Shown here: piece by piece, positions 1 through 9,379 of the stretch | Numbering within the stretch: position 1 is the stretch's first letter | Layout: every line of letters starts with the position of its first letter | Assembly: GCF_900101525.1 (NCBI RefSeq) | Contig: NZ_FMZD01000008.1 | Span: 53,954-117,953, forward strand | DNA length: 64,000 nt | Source: Marinilactibacillus psychrotolerans | Lineage (GTDB): Bacteria > Bacillota > Bacilli > Lactobacillales > Carnobacteriaceae_A | Direction of reading: 5' to 3' | The notes under the pieces: model-generated | Database searches by the model: none | What the model was told of the DNA's origin: nothing | Seen by the model: only the letters and a program-made list of their open reading frames with translations | Made by a program: the position numbers and the translations under genes

Positions 1-737
1 GAAATACCTTGTATCAATTGTTCTTTTATTAAAGGCAAAACGGCTGAAACATAAATTCTTGTCGGTTCCAGCAACTCTTCCCCAAGCGTTTTGCCGTTTA
101 ATTCTTCAAACATCGTTTCCAATGTATATCCATTCTTATCAAAAAACACTTTTCTTACTAGTGAATACCCATTTGAATGAATACCGTTTGATGGCAGTCC
201 GATCAATTTGTCTCCAGCTTTTACTTTATCTGCTGTGAGTAATCCGGATTTTTCTGCTACCCCTACACAAAATCCTGCAAGGTCATACGCAGTTTCTTCA
301 TACATATCTGGCATCTCAGCTGTTTCTCCCCCAATTAACGCTGCGCCGGCTTGTACACACCCATCAGAAATTCCGGCAACGATCTGTTCCATTCGTTCTG
401 GAACAGTTTTTCCTGTTGCAATATAATCTAGAAAATAAAGAGGTTCAGCTCCCTGAGCCAGAATGTCATTCACACACATTGCGACACAGTCGATTCCAAT
501 CGTATTGTGCTTGTCCTGCTGGATCGCCAGCAGCAGTTTAGTTCCTACGCCATCTGTTCCCGAAACGAGCACAGGTTCTTTAACCTCTATTTGAGATAAG
601 TCAAACACCCCTCCGAAACCACCTAAAGCACCCATAACACCTAATCGTTCTGTTCGTTTTGCATGTTTCTTGATGCGTTCAACCGTTTCGTACCCTGCTT
701 CAACATCTACCCCAGCGTTGGCATAAGCATTTCCCAT
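1..737 (-). CDS. purM: Phosphoribosylformylglycinamidine cyclo-ligase (AIR synthetase), 3' end outside window
   Basis: Converts FGAM to AIR with ATP, the fifth step of purine synthesis, in the cytoplasm. About 245 N-terminal residues are visible. They start [11 protein letters not shown] and contain the GTDGVGTK nucleotide/substrate loop (residues 60-67) and a GGETAEMP segment typical of PurM. Full-length PurM is about 340-350 residues, so roughly 100 C-terminal residues lie beyond position 1. The ATG at 735-737 is chosen because it matches the usual N-terminus and lies 50 nt after the purF stop. It is the last visible gene of the purC-S-Q-L-F-M operon and is presumably controlled from the promoter near 6200. 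Confidence 0.95.
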   Translation of the reverse strand, partial: MGNAYANAGVDVEAGYETVERIKKHAKRTERLGVMGALGGFGGVFDLSQIEVKEPVLVSGTDGVGTKLLLAIQQDKHNTIGIDCVAMCVNDILAQGAEPLYFLDYIATGKTVPERMEQIVAGISDGCVQAGAALIGGETAEMPDMYEETAYDLAGFCVGVAEKSGLLTADKVKAGDKLIGLPSNGIHSNGYSLVRKVFFDKNGYTLETMFEELNGKTLGEELLEPTRIYVSAVLPLIKEQLIQGI

Positions 738-787
738 TGTGCTAGATCTCCTATCTTCTTTTTGTGATTTAATTGATTCTAAAATTT

Positions 788-2239
788 TTATGTTGTCAGT
801 GGAGCACGTTCATTGTTTTTTTCTAGTGTATTCCTGTAATCTTTTTCGTAATCATATAATGGCGTTGGATAATCACCAGTAAAGTAAGCCATACATAAGC
901 CATTGTAAGGTGCGTCAAATTGTAGTCCAATAGATTCTACTGTTCCATCTACGCTTAAAAAGGATAAGCTGTCTGCTCCAATGGTTTCCCGGATTTCTTC
1001 CACTGTCTGCTCCGCTGCAATTAATTCTTTCTGATTTTGGATATCGATTCCATAAAAACATGGATATTTTAGTGGCGGTGAAGAGATTCGAACATGAACT
1101 TCTGCTGCACCGGCATCTTTCAAGAGCTGTACGATCCGTCTACTTGTAGTACCACGAACGATCGAATCATCAACCATGATCACTTTCTTCCCTGCTACGA
1201 CCCCGCTGACAGCTGATAATTTCATTCGTACACCTTGTTCCCGCAATTCTTGCGTCGGTTGAATGAACGTTCTAGCAACGTACTGATTTTTCACTAATCC
1301 CATTTCATAAGGAATCCCACTTTCTTCTGCATATCCACTTGCCGCAGATAACGAAGAATTCGGCACACCTATCACCATGTCTGCTTCGATCGGCGCTTCC
1401 TGTGCGAGTCTTCTACCCATATTTTTTCTGGCCGTATGCACATTTACACCTGCAATATTAGAGTCGGGTCTAGCAAAGTAGATGTATTCCATAGAACAGA
1501 TTTGAAGCATTGTATCTTCTGTATATTTCTCGATCTGGTAACCATCATCATTTACGATGACGATTTCTCCAGGTTGAACAGAACGAACAAACGTCGCTCC
1601 AACTACATCTAATGCACATGTCTCACTTGCCAAAACATAAGCACCATTCTCCAACTGCCCGATCGACAGAGGTCTGAAACCATTCGGATCAAGTGCTCCA
1701 ATCATGGCATCTGGAGTCAGAATCAAGTAGGCAAATGCGCCTTTAATGGCGTTCAAGCTTTCTTTGATTCTTTCCATCAGCGTGCTTTGTTTACTTCTGC
1801 GAATCAGATGCATCAAGATCTCTGTATCAGAATTAGAATGGAAAATTGCACCTTCTTTTTCTAGACCTTTTCTCAAAGTCGTCGCATTGATTAGATTCCC
1901 ATTATGCGCGAGCGCCAATTCTTCATCATGAAACTTGAACAAGAAAGGCTGAATATTTAAAATACTGTTGCTTCCTGCTGTACTGTACCGAACATGACCA
2001 ATTGCTGCGTCTCCTGTCAATCGTTCGATTTCTCTTTCATCCTTGAACACTTCTGAAAGCAAACCTAAATCTCGGTGTCCTTTTAAACGACCATGATTAT
2101 TGGCAACAATCCCCGCTCCTTCTTGACCGCGGTGCTGCAGGCTATGCAATCCAAAGTAATTCAGTCTTGCTGCCTCTGAGTGTCCCCAAACACCAAAGAC
2201 GCCGCATTCTTCATTTAAGCTTTTGATTTCAGCAACCAA
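788..2239 (-). CDS. purF: Amidophosphoribosyltransferase
   Basis: Catalyses the committed purine step, glutamine plus PRPP to phosphoribosylamine. The N-terminal Ntn glutaminase domain has the nucleophile Cys in NEECGVFG, residue 12 after a short propeptide. The C-terminal phosphoribosyltransferase domain has the PRPP loop [16 protein letters not shown]. An ATG at 2257 is in frame, but a GGGAGGAGG ribosome site overlaps it and lies 7 nt before a TTG at 2239. Starting there gives [12 protein letters not shown], which fits known PurF N-termini and a 483-residue length. The TTG start is therefore preferred. The gene overlaps the end of purL by 25 nt, which suggests translational coupling. Confidence 0.95.
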   Translation of the reverse strand: MVAEIKSLNEECGVFGVWGHSEAARLNYFGLHSLQHRGQEGAGIVANNHGRLKGHRDLGLLSEVFKDEREIERLTGDAAIGHVRYSTAGSNSILNIQPFLFKFHDEELALAHNGNLINATTLRKGLEKEGAIFHSNSDTEILMHLIRRSKQSTLMERIKESLNAIKGAFAYLILTPDAMIGALDPNGFRPLSIGQLENGAYVLASETCALDVVGATFVRSVQPGEIVIVNDDGYQIEKYTEDTMLQICSMEYIYFARPDSNIAGVNVHTARKNMGRRLAQEAPIEADMVIGVPNSSLSAASGYAEESGIPYEMGLVKNQYVARTFIQPTQELREQGVRMKLSAVSGVVAGKKVIMVDDSIVRGTTSRRIVQLLKDAGAAEVHVRISSPPLKYPCFYGIDIQNQKELIAAEQTVEEIRETIGADSLSFLSVDGTVESIGLQFDAPYNGLCMAYFTGDYPTPLYDYEKDYRNTLEKNNERAPLTT

Positions 2240-4446
2240 GGAATCGCCTCCTCCCATACCTTTTTTAGTTCATTGGTTTCTAATTCGGTTTTCTCATCTT
2301 GTGTTTTTATGACGACTGTTTTTGAATCTGTCACTTTACCGATCTCAGTAACATCTTGATCAAATAATGCTTTTACTGCCGTTGCATTTTCGGGTTTCAC
2401 TGACAGTACGAATCTGGATGGTGATTCAGAGAATAACCAATCTTTTGGCATATCAACCGTCACGTCCATACCGAATCCTTTTTTAAAGGCTGATTCTGCT
2501 AAAGCTACTGCTAGTCCACCTTCAGAAAGGTCATGAGCACTTTGAATCCATCCTCGTCTGATCGCTTCCAATACTTTATCTTGAATGTCCTTTTCTTTTT
2601 CAATATCAAAGTCGAAAAGTTCACCTTCTATACGACCAAGCTGCATTTTCTGAATTTCCGTTCCGTTAAAGTCAGGTTTTGTTTCGCCAACTACAAAAAT
2701 CTTATCCCCAATTTGTTTAAAGTCAGAAGTGGTTACATGAGCGAGTTCTTTGACTAACCCGACCATCCCGATCATTGGTGTAGGATAAATGGCTTCACCG
2801 TTCGTCTCATTGTATAAAGAAACATTTCCCGAAATCACTGGGGTTCCAAGTGTTTCACAAGCTTTTGAAATGCCATCAGCAGACGTCCAAAGTTCCCAGA
2901 ATACTTCTGGTTTATCCGGATTTCCGTAATTCAGACAATCTGTAATCGCTAGTGGTTCTCCTCCGCTTGCTACAATATTCCTTGCTGCTTCTGCGACAGC
3001 CATCTGTCCGCCTCTTTCCGGGTTCAGATAAAGGTATCTGGCATTGCAGTCTGTCGTCATTGCTAAAGCTTTCTGGGTTCCGCGAATCCGTAAGACAGCC
3101 GCATCGCTTCCCGGTCCTACGACAGTATTCGTGCGGACCATGGAATCATATGTTTCAAAAATCGATTTTTTCGACGCGATTGTTGGTTGTTTTAATAACT
3201 GCTTCAACGTTTCCCCTGCATTGGTTACGACAGGCTCAAATGCTTTTAATGCTTTAAATCTTTTGATTCTCTCTGGCTCAGTGTAAGGTTTGTTGTAGAC
3301 AGGCGCTTCTTCTGCCAGTGCATCGACTGGCAAGTCTGCTACTTGTACTCCATGATGGAATAAACGGTACTGCCCATCGTCTGTAACATGTCCAATATTT
3401 ACAGCATCTAATTCATATCTTGAAAACAGTTCTTTAACGCTGTCTTCCGATCCTGCCTTCACACAGATTAGCATGCGTTCCTGTGATTCGGACAGCATCA
3501 TTTCATAAGGCGTCATATTGGTTTCACGTTGCGGGACATCATCTAGATTCAGTACCATGCCGCTTCCCGCTTTTGAAGCCATTTCTGAACTGGATGAAAC
3601 AAGACCGGCAGCACCCATATCCTGGATTCCGATCAATATATCCTGATAGTTCTGGATCAGTTCCAGACAAGCTTCCATCAATAATTTTTCCATAAATGGA
3701 TCTCCAACTTGAACCGCTGAACGTTCAGATTCTTCTCCATCACTGAATTCTTCGGAGGCAAATGTGGCTCCATGAATACCATCTCGACCTGTTTTGGCGC
3801 CTACATACATAATCGTATTGCCGACACCTTTTGCCTGGCCTTTTTGAATGTCTTTATGGTCGATCAAGCCCACACACATCGCATTGACTAGTGGGTTTCC
3901 TTTGTATACTGGGTCAAACCCGATTTCGCCGCCGACAGTCGGGATTCCAATACAGTTTCCGTATCCACCAATTCCAGCTACGACTTCTTCCAGCAAGTAT
4001 TTTGTCCGTTCATTGTCTAATTCGCCAAAGCGAAGTGAATCCAGTAATGCGATTGGACGCGCACCCATACTGAAAATATCGCGGATGATTCCGCCAACTC
4101 CAGTAGCTGCTCCTTCATAAGGTTCAACGGCAGAAGGATGATTATGGCTTTCTGCTTTGAAGACAACTGCCTGTCCATCACCGATATCAACAATTCCGGC
4201 TCCTTCTCCAGGACCTTGTAAAACTTGTGGACCGCTAGTTGGAAACTTACGTAAAACTGGTTTAGAATTTTTGTAAGAACAATGCTCACTCCACATCACT
4301 GAAAACAGTCCAGTTTCCGTATAATTCGGTAAGCGTCCCAGAATATCTTCTGAGATCATGCGATATTCTTCGTCCGTTAAGCCCCATTCTGCATAGATAC
4401 GCTGTTCTTTAACGGTTTGTGCTGTCGGTTCCTGAATGGTTTTCAT
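2215..4446 (-). CDS. purL: Phosphoribosylformylglycinamidine synthase, large (synthetase) subunit
   Basis: ATP-dependent amidation of FGAR to FGAM. At 743 residues this is the small-type PurL found in Gram-positives, which needs separate PurQ (glutaminase) and PurS subunits; both are encoded just upstream. Recognisable segments are [12 protein letters not shown] near the N-terminus, the [11 protein letters not shown] catalytic His region, GGEIGFDP and [16 protein letters not shown]. It overlaps purQ by 4 nt at its start and purF at its end, so the operon is tightly coupled. Confidence 0.97.
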   Translation of the reverse strand: MKTIQEPTAQTVKEQRIYAEWGLTDEEYRMISEDILGRLPNYTETGLFSVMWSEHCSYKNSKPVLRKFPTSGPQVLQGPGEGAGIVDIGDGQAVVFKAESHNHPSAVEPYEGAATGVGGIIRDIFSMGARPIALLDSLRFGELDNERTKYLLEEVVAGIGGYGNCIGIPTVGGEIGFDPVYKGNPLVNAMCVGLIDHKDIQKGQAKGVGNTIMYVGAKTGRDGIHGATFASEEFSDGEESERSAVQVGDPFMEKLLMEACLELIQNYQDILIGIQDMGAAGLVSSSSEMASKAGSGMVLNLDDVPQRETNMTPYEMMLSESQERMLICVKAGSEDSVKELFSRYELDAVNIGHVTDDGQYRLFHHGVQVADLPVDALAEEAPVYNKPYTEPERIKRFKALKAFEPVVTNAGETLKQLLKQPTIASKKSIFETYDSMVRTNTVVGPGSDAAVLRIRGTQKALAMTTDCNARYLYLNPERGGQMAVAEAARNIVASGGEPLAITDCLNYGNPDKPEVFWELWTSADGISKACETLGTPVISGNVSLYNETNGEAIYPTPMIGMVGLVKELAHVTTSDFKQIGDKIFVVGETKPDFNGTEIQKMQLGRIEGELFDFDIEKEKDIQDKVLEAIRRGWIQSAHDLSEGGLAVALAESAFKKGFGMDVTVDMPKDWLFSESPSRFVLSVKPENATAVKALFDQDVTEIGKVTDSKTVVIKTQDEKTELETNELKKVWEEAIPWLLKSKA

Positions 4447-5126
4447 ACGTTAGCGGTCTCCTTTACAAAGTTCTTGATCATGGACTGAAAGAACCTTAAG
4501 CCGTCACTTGAGCCAAGCAATTCTTCTGTTGCTCGTTCAGGATGTGGCATCATACCCAGTACATTTCCCTTTTTGTTGATGATTCCTGCAATATCTGCTA
4601 CTGAACCATTAGGATTCTCTGACGCATAGGTGAAGACGATCTGATTATTTCTTTCCAGTTCTTCCAAGGTTTCTGGGTCGCAGTAGTAGCTGCCTTCTCC
4701 ATGTGCAATCGGAATCGTTAATTGTTCGCCTTGTTCATATAATGAAGTAAAATTCGTCTTGTTATTTTCAACTTTCAATTGGACAGATTTGCAGATAAAG
4801 TGCAGATGTTTATTTCTCTGTAATGCACCTGGAAGCAAGCCTGCTTCTACTAAAATCTGAAATCCATTGCATGTACCAAAAACTGGCTTGCCTTCTTCAG
4901 CGAAACGTCTGACTTCGCTCATAACATTTGAAAAACGAGAGATTGCACCACTTCTCAGATAGTCTCCATATGAGAATCCCCCAGGTAAAAGTATCCCATC
5001 AAATCCATCTAAACTTGTTTCCATATGTGAGACGTATTCAGCTTTTTCGCCAACACCATCTCTGATTGCGTGAAGCAGATCCACATCGCAATTTGAACCG
5101 GGGAATTGAATAACTGCAAACCGCAT
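4443..5126 (-). CDS. purQ: Phosphoribosylformylglycinamidine synthase, glutaminase subunit
   Basis: Class I glutamine amidotransferase that feeds ammonia to PurL. Visible motifs are the N-terminal [13 protein letters not shown], the oxyanion loop [10 protein letters not shown], the nucleophile Cys in [10 protein letters not shown] (about residue 86) and the His-Glu pair in [11 protein letters not shown] near residue 195. The length of 227 residues is normal for the family. Its start follows the purS stop by 2 nt and its end overlaps purL by 4 nt. Confidence 0.97.
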   Translation of the reverse strand: MRFAVIQFPGSNCDVDLLHAIRDGVGEKAEYVSHMETSLDGFDGILLPGGFSYGDYLRSGAISRFSNVMSEVRRFAEEGKPVFGTCNGFQILVEAGLLPGALQRNKHLHFICKSVQLKVENNKTNFTSLYEQGEQLTIPIAHGEGSYYCDPETLEELERNNQIVFTYASENPNGSVADIAGIINKKGNVLGMMPHPERATEELLGSSDGLRFFQSMIKNFVKETANV

Positions 5127-5128
5127 AG

Positions 5129-5389
5129 TTATACCGTCTCCTTTACTGCTTCAATTTCATAACGGTAACTTTCCATTACTACATTAGCGAGCAACTTATC
5201 ACAAATGGTTTCAATCGTTTCTTCAACTGTTCGGTCTGCTTGTTTTGCTACTTTGATTTCAAAATACTTTCCCATTCTGATATCTTCAATCTCATCGAAT
5301 CCCATACGATGAACAGCACCGCGTACGGCTTCTCCTTGAGGATCTAGAATGGATTCTTTGTAGGTTACATATACTTTTACGTTATACAT
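5129..5389 (-). CDS. purS: Phosphoribosylformylglycinamidine synthase subunit PurS
   Basis: Small bridging subunit of the PurLQS complex, 86 residues. It begins [19 protein letters not shown] and keeps the family pattern of beta strands around [24 protein letters not shown]. The ATG at 5389 is preceded by an AAAGGAGAACTG ribosome site. It lies 14 nt downstream of the purC stop and directly before purQ, the standard Gram-positive order. Confidence 0.96.
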   Translation of the reverse strand: MYNVKVYVTYKESILDPQGEAVRGAVHRMGFDEIEDIRMGKYFEIKVAKQADRTVEETIETICDKLLANVVMESYRYEIEAVKETV

Positions 5390-5403
5390 GATCAGTTCTC
5401 CTT

Positions 5404-6114
5404 TTAAAGTTGGTTTAAACGAGTCAAAACTTCCTGATAAAGCGGAATAATATCTCCCAGATCTTTTCTGAACACATCTTTATCCAGACGGTCATTTGTA
5501 TCCAAGTCCCATAAACGACAAGTGTCTGGTGAAATTTCATCTGCCAGTATGATGGATCCATCACTTGTCTTTCCGAATTCCAATTTGAAATCAACTAGTC
5601 GAATGTTCATTTTTTCAAATAATCCAATCAACACTTGATTAATTTCCATTGCCTTTTTTTTGATTTCCAAAACTTCATTATCCGTAGCAAGCTTTAATAC
5701 GCGGACATGATCATCATTGAGAATAGGATCGTTCAATGCATCTTCTTTTAAATAAAATTCTAATATGGGGAATGAGAGTTTTTCTCCTTCTTCTACGCCT
5801 AAACGCTTGGAAAAACTTCCTGCAGCTACGTTACGAACGACAACTTCCAGTGAAAACATACTGACTTTTTGTATGAGTTGCTCTGTTTCAGAGAGTTGTT
5901 TAATGAAGTGACTATTGATTCCTTTTACTTTTAACTTTTCAAATAGCATACTAGTAATTTGGTTATTCAATTTACCCTTACCGGTAATATTTTCTTTCTT
6001 GGCACCATTACCTGCTGTTGCTTGATTTTTATATTTGACCCAAAGAACATCTGGATCATCGGTCTCATAAAGCTCTTTCGCTTTTCCTTCGTAAAGCAAC
6101 TCTTTTTTTTCCAA
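5404..6114 (-). CDS. purC: Phosphoribosylaminoimidazole-succinocarboxamide synthase (SAICAR synthetase)
   Basis: Condenses CAIR with aspartate. Diagnostic segments are LLYEGKAKELYET (phosphate-binding N-terminus), EVVVRNVAAGSFSKR and DEISPDTCRLWD. The open frame runs up to an ATG at 6171, but those 19 extra residues are Cys-rich and unlike PurC. A GAGAGGAG ribosome site lies 8 nt before a TTG at 6114, giving MEKKELLYEGKAKE and 236 residues, the usual length. First gene of the purCSQLFM operon, driven by the promoter at 6197-6225. Confidence 0.95.
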   Translation of the reverse strand: MEKKELLYEGKAKELYETDDPDVLWVKYKNQATAGNGAKKENITGKGKLNNQITSMLFEKLKVKGINSHFIKQLSETEQLIQKVSMFSLEVVVRNVAAGSFSKRLGVEEGEKLSFPILEFYLKEDALNDPILNDDHVRVLKLATDNEVLEIKKKAMEINQVLIGLFEKMNIRLVDFKLEFGKTSDGSIILADEISPDTCRLWDLDTNDRLDKDVFRKDLGDIIPLYQEVLTRLNQL

Positions 6115-6196
6115 ATAAAGTTCTCCTCTCAAGAATAAACAAATAAAACACGAACAATTTTCATTAAACAATTAACCAATGTATTCATTTAACTTC

Positions 6197-6225
6197 ATAC
6201 TAAATATACTCCCTATCATAGTCAA
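6197..6225 (-). promoter_or_regulatory. Predicted sigma-A promoter of the purC operon
   Basis: On the minus strand the -35 is TTGACT (6220-6225), the spacer 17 bp and the -10 TAGTAT (6197-6202). The predicted start is near 6190, giving a leader of about 75 nt to the TTG start of purC. I see no purine riboswitch aptamer in the leader. Confidence 0.65.
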
Positions 6226-6260
6226 CCTATTAGCGAGTATTTGCCATCTTATTTTAATAT

Positions 6261-6273
6261 ATAGTTCGCCTTT
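6261..6273 (-). promoter_or_regulatory. PurBox upstream of the purC promoter
   Basis: On the minus strand the site reads AAAGGCGAACTAT, close to the PurR consensus AWWWCCGAACWWT (two mismatches, CGAAC core intact). The core G lies about 77 nt upstream of the predicted start of the purC promoter. Lactococcal PurR is known to activate from a PurBox near -76. A second, opposite-strand partial box (AAACCCGAACTAT) is at 6322-6334. The PurR gene itself is not in the window. Confidence 0.6.
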
Positions 6274-6402
6274 TAATATACTTAAAAATTTTTAAAAATT
6301 AAAAAGCAGATTATGACTAAAAAACCCGAACTATACAATTTATTTTAAAGCATCTATCTCTTTAAATTTATCAAAATTTTTCTCCCTTATTATAAAATTT
6401 AA

Positions 6403-6431
6403 TTGTTTTTATGATGTACTCTTGTTATAGT
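6403..6431 (+). promoter_or_regulatory. Predicted promoter of the FrnE-type dsbA gene
   Basis: -35 TTGTTT (6403-6408), 17-bp spacer, -10 TATAGT (6426-6431). The start would fall near 6438, on top of the TAACTTACTTTT motif at 6437-6448 that is also found downstream of the hxlR -10. This location suits a repressor site. Confidence 0.65.
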
Positions 6432-6436
6432 GAACC

Positions 6437-6448
6437 TAACTTACTTTT
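6437..6448 (+). promoter_or_regulatory. Shared motif TAACTTACTTTT, candidate HxlR operator
   Basis: Twelve bases at 6437-6448 are repeated exactly at 7497-7508 in the promoter of the neighbouring hxlR-type gene. In both places the motif lies at or just after the predicted transcription start. Its half-site ACTTAC also occurs as an inverted pair in the hairpin at 9290-9307. Assignment to the HxlR protein is inference. Confidence 0.45.
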
Positions 6449-6468
6449 AGGAAGAGAAGTGACATTTA

Positions 6469-7179
6469 ATGATGAGAATCGAAGTATGGTCAGATTATGT
6501 TTGTCCATTTTGTTATATCGGTAAAAGAGAATTAGAACAAGCTATTAGAGAAACTGGATTGGCCGGTAAAGTTTCCGTCGAATTTAAAGCTTATGAATTG
6601 GATCCTACAACTTCTATAGAAGATGACTCGCCGGTTAAAGAAAGCTTGATGAAGAAAAAAGGAATGTCTGAAAGTCAAGTTGAAGGAATGTTTGAAAGCG
6701 TAGCAGATCGTGCTAAATCTGTAGGATTGAACTATGACTTTTCTAAAATGAAAAATGCGAATACAAAAAAAGCGCATCGTCTGGCTAAATTTGCGGAGAG
6801 CCAAGGCAAAGGATCAGATATAGATGAAGCATTATTATCTGCTCACTTCACAGATAACCTTGCATTGAATGATGACGAAGTATTGTTGAGTATTGCAGAG
6901 TCAGTAGGACTATCACAAGAAGAGGCTCAGGCAGTACTTTCTAGTGACCAATATGCAGATGAAGTTGCTCAAGATATAGAAGAAGCGAGAGCAATCGGTG
7001 TACAAGGCGTTCCTTTCTTTGTATTAGAACGTAAATACGCGATTTCAGGTGCGCAACCGCAAGCCTTGTTCCAGGAAACCCTACAGAAAGTCGCAGACGA
7101 AATGGGGATCAAGCCCGGTTTACAATTGGTCGGCGACAGCAATGAAGGCTTATGTGAAGACGGCAGCTGTGCATTTTAA
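6469..7179 (+). CDS. FrnE-type DsbA-family thiol oxidoreductase
   Basis: Cytoplasmic thioredoxin-fold protein of the DsbA/FrnE (2-hydroxychromene isomerase-like) family, 236 residues. It has the active-site motif CPFC at residues 12-15 and a cis-Pro loop in GVQGVPFFVL. Its C-terminus carries CEDGSC, a CX4C pair also described in Deinococcus FrnE. Roles in disulfide and oxidative-stress handling are known for that family; the substrate here is unknown. It is monocistronic, with its own promoter and a strong terminator. A decayed second copy of its 3' half is found at 13925-14338. Confidence 0.88.
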   Translation: MMRIEVWSDYVCPFCYIGKRELEQAIRETGLAGKVSVEFKAYELDPTTSIEDDSPVKESLMKKKGMSESQVEGMFESVADRAKSVGLNYDFSKMKNANTKKAHRLAKFAESQGKGSDIDEALLSAHFTDNLALNDDEVLLSIAESVGLSQEEAQAVLSSDQYADEVAQDIEEARAIGVQGVPFFVLERKYAISGAQPQALFQETLQKVADEMGIKPGLQLVGDSNEGLCEDGSCAF

Positions 7180-7217
7180 TTAATTCTCAATCAGTCGTCC
7201 TATTAAATAATTGAGCT

Positions 7218-7262
7218 AAAAAGTCGATATCTGTCTGCTATAACAGAAGATATCGACTTTTT
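7218..7262 (+). terminator. Intrinsic terminator after the FrnE-type gene
   Basis: Stem of about 14 bp (AAAAGTCGATATCT paired with its complement) with a loop of about 15 nt, followed by a T run. The remainder of the 349-nt gap up to the hxlR promoter shows no open frame or structure I can identify. Confidence 0.85.
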
Positions 7263-7456
7263 TTGATTATTAATTTGATTCTGCTGGCAAGTTTTTTATT
7301 TACACTATTTTGTTACAACTCTCAAAATTCAAGAACTGACTTGTGTCCTTACAAAAAGCACTGCATTACCGTATTGCCTATGCTTACGTCTTTCGCTATT
7401 TAATTTAAATTATCAGCACATAATTCATAAAAGCGTCCAGTTATTTTTATATAGTA

Positions 7457-7485
7457 TTGATTTTGTATCTAGATTATCATACAAT
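7457..7485 (+). promoter_or_regulatory. Predicted promoter of the hxlR-type gene
   Basis: -35 TTGATT (7457-7462), 17-bp spacer, -10 TACAAT (7480-7485). The start would be near 7492, just ahead of the shared motif at 7497-7508, which is consistent with autoregulation. Confidence 0.6.
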
Positions 7486-7496
7486 CACTTAAGAAG

Positions 7497-7508
7497 TAAC
7501 TTACTTTT
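7497..7508 (+). promoter_or_regulatory. Second copy of TAACTTACTTTT motif
   Basis: Exact 12-base match to 6437-6448. It is positioned 5-16 nt after the predicted start of the regulator gene, where a bound repressor would block transcription. Confidence 0.45.
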
Positions 7509-7540
7509 CGAAACCTTAAATAACTGAAATGAGGGATTAT

Positions 7541-7870
7541 ATGTTAAGCAAAGATGAATTGCCTTTTTGTCCAGTTGCTACCACGGTAGATTTAATCGGA
7601 AACAAATGGAAATTATTGATTATGCGCGAACTACTTAAGGGAACCAAACGATTTAATGAATTGCACAAATCAATAGAAGGTATCAGTCAGAAAGTCTTAA
7701 CGGAAAACTTGCGCAAAATGGAAGAAGACGGTATTATCAGTCGCAAAGCGTATGCAGTGATTCCTCCAAAAGTTGAATATTCTTTAAGTGAGTTAGGAGA
7801 TTCATTACGACCAATTATTAATTCAATGAGTGACTGGGGAACAAGTTATATTAAAGAAAATTTGATGTAA
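7541..7870 (+). CDS. HxlR-family winged-helix regulator
   Basis: Small DNA-binding protein of the HxlR/DUF24 family (109 residues), which includes redox and quinone sensors such as YodB, CatR and HypR. It shows the family core DLIGNKWKLLIMRELL, then GISQKVLTENLRKMEEDGII (recognition helix and wing) and VEYSLSELG. A Cys lies in ELPFCPVA (residue 10), near the position of the redox-active N-terminal Cys in characterised members. An ATG at 7529 is in frame, but GAGGG lies 5 nt before the ATG at 7541, which is preferred. The neighbours (FrnE, ABM, quinone-reductase-like) suit electrophile or thiol stress control; this is inference. Confidence 0.85.
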   Translation: MLSKDELPFCPVATTVDLIGNKWKLLIMRELLKGTKRFNELHKSIEGISQKVLTENLRKMEEDGIISRKAYAVIPPKVEYSLSELGDSLRPIINSMSDWGTSYIKENLM

Positions 7871-7871
7871 A

Positions 7872-7910
7872 AAAGATGATTCAAGAAATATTCTTTCTTG
7901 AATCATCTTT
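7872..7910. terminator. Bidirectional intrinsic terminator
   Basis: A perfect 16-bp stem (AAAGATGATTCAAGAA and its complement) with a 7-nt loop, A-rich on one side and T-rich on the other. It separates the convergent hxlR-type gene and ABM gene. Confidence 0.85.
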
Positions 7911-7943
7911 TTTATTTAGTCGGTTATTTCTGTTTAACTCTCC

Positions 7944-8294
7944 TTAACGAGAGTATGTTTCAATAGTTGAAAAATATTTTGAGCCAAATCCATCTAAAAT
8001 ATTTTTTACTTCTTCATTTGGTTCACCATATACAGTACAGCTTGTTACCGTACCCAATGCCATAAATCTGTCAGCAAAATTTTCATTAAAATGTGCTAAG
8101 TGATCAGCTGTAGCTTGATTACTTTCGTAGTGTTCTATGGTATGACAAATATTTCCATTTAATGCCCAGTGATAGTTTAACGTTCCGAGTTCTTTTGCTG
8201 TACTTTCTACCATTTCTTTTGCTAATTCGCGTAATGCCTCTTCTTTTCCTTCAGAGACTTCTAGTTCCACTAAATATAAAATACCATTTGACAT
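7944..8294 (-). CDS. Antibiotic-biosynthesis-monooxygenase (ABM) domain protein
   Basis: 116 residues of the dimeric alpha/beta ABM fold (YgiN/HmoB-like quinol or aldehyde detoxification proteins). Recognisable parts are ILYLVELEVSEGKEEALRELAKEMVE, the GTLNYHWALN strand and the ADHLAHFNENF helix. The start is placed at ATG 8294 because AGGAGG precedes it by 8 nt; an upstream in-frame ATG at 8327 lacks such a site. It lies 40 nt after the OpuC-like binding protein gene, so the two are probably cotranscribed. The substrate is unknown. Confidence 0.75.
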   Translation of the reverse strand: MSNGILYLVELEVSEGKEEALRELAKEMVESTAKELGTLNYHWALNGNICHTIEHYESNQATADHLAHFNENFADRFMALGTVTSCTVYGEPNEEVKNILDGFGSKYFSTIETYSR

Positions 8295-8334
8295 ATTATT
8301 TCCTCCTACTATGATGTTGTTAAACAATTTTGCA

Positions 8335-9213
8335 TTAATTTAATGATTCAAAATAATCTTGTGCAACTTTTTGATAATCTTCTCCATCAATATCCACTTG
8401 AGCATTAAGTTCAATAACTGTTTCTGTATCTAAGTTTTCGTTGATACCATTAATGATTGTTTCTATTTCCGGATTTTCTTCTAGAACGTCTTGACGAACA
8501 ACAGGAACAAGATTATACGGTGGCCAGAATTTTTTGTCATCTTCTAAAATAGTGAACTCATCGGTATTAGACAATTGTCCTTCTGTCGTATAGGCAGGAG
8601 TTGCGTCTGCTTCATCATTCAGTAAGACTTGATACTTCAGACTATTATCGTAAACTGTTGAAGATTGGAAGTTAAACTCTCCATACACCTGTTCCAAACC
8701 AGGCAAACCATCTTCACGCTGATCGAATTCACCTTGAGAAGCAAAACGGATTTTATCCGCATTCGCTTGTAAATCACTCAATGTTGTAATGTCATATTCT
8801 TCTGATACACTCGTCTTGATTGCAATACCGGCAGAATCATTCGCTTCTGCATATTCAAGGGTCGTTAATACTCCATCTTCTTCATATGCTTCTTTAACTG
8901 TTTCTGCAACAGAATCCGGATCAGTTTCCAATGGAAGTTCAAAGATCGTTAATAAAGCTGTACCTGTATATTCTGGATACAAATCTACTTCTCCATTTTC
9001 AATAGATTCTGGAATGACTGAACTTGCAATATTCGGTACTCTTTCAACAGTATATCCTTGATCTTCTAATGCTAGAGCATAGAGTTCACTGACTACTAAG
9101 CTTTCAGTAAAATCTTTTGAACCAACTTTTATTTCTTTGTTTGACTCACTAGATGAACAACCTGCTAAAAGCAATACAAAGACTGCAGCTAAAATACTTA
9201 CAATTTTTTTCAT
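8335..9213 (-). CDS. OpuC-like substrate-binding lipoprotein (quaternary amine/osmolyte type)
   Basis: 292-residue extracytoplasmic binding protein of the OpuAC family. It has a lipoprotein signal with lipobox LLAGC (Cys19), then the family opening IKVGSKDFTESLVVSELYALALEDQGY and the GEVDLYPEYTGTALL hinge motif. It should capture glycine betaine, choline, carnitine or a related compound at the cell surface for the transporter encoded on the other side of the divergent promoter. Substrate specificity cannot be read from the sequence. The gene is split from its permease and ATPase genes by a 9265-9332 hairpin. Confidence 0.88.
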   Translation of the reverse strand: MKKIVSILAAVFVLLLAGCSSSESNKEIKVGSKDFTESLVVSELYALALEDQGYTVERVPNIASSVIPESIENGEVDLYPEYTGTALLTIFELPLETDPDSVAETVKEAYEEDGVLTTLEYAEANDSAGIAIKTSVSEEYDITTLSDLQANADKIRFASQGEFDQREDGLPGLEQVYGEFNFQSSTVYDNSLKYQVLLNDEADATPAYTTEGQLSNTDEFTILEDDKKFWPPYNLVPVVRQDVLEENPEIETIINGINENLDTETVIELNAQVDIDGEDYQKVAQDYFESLN

Positions 9214-9264
9214 AATTAGATTCCTCGCTTTCTTACTCTATTGTAAGTCGATAGTCATTAGTTG

Positions 9265-9332
9265 AGAAGTACGCACTTTTTTATTAGTCACTTACCTTTT
9301 TGTAAGTATCTAATAAAAAAGTGCGTACTTCT
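9265..9332. repeat. 68-nt near-perfect inverted repeat between divergent promoters
   Basis: Arms 9265-9287 and 9310-9332 are perfect 23-bp complements. After two mismatched positions a further 6 bp pair (ACTTAC 9290-9295 with GTAAGT 9302-9307) around a 6-nt loop. It lies between the binding-protein gene (minus strand) and the regulator-permease operon (plus strand). Its right arm reaches the -35 region of a TATAAT -10 at 9351-9356. It could be a bidirectional operator, a terminator/attenuator or a small mobile hairpin. Confidence 0.85.
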
Positions 9333-9379
9333 TTTATTTATTTATAAATTTATAATGAAAATAGAGAGGAGTTATTAAT

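Noticed and set aside
2952..3257. Open frames on the plus strand across purL and purF
   Set aside because: They are antisense shadows of well-conserved pur genes with no ribosome sites.
6172..6468. Possible purine riboswitch ahead of purC
   Set aside because: No aptamer-like paired P1-P3 arrangement or conserved core was recognisable; control is better explained by the PurBox.
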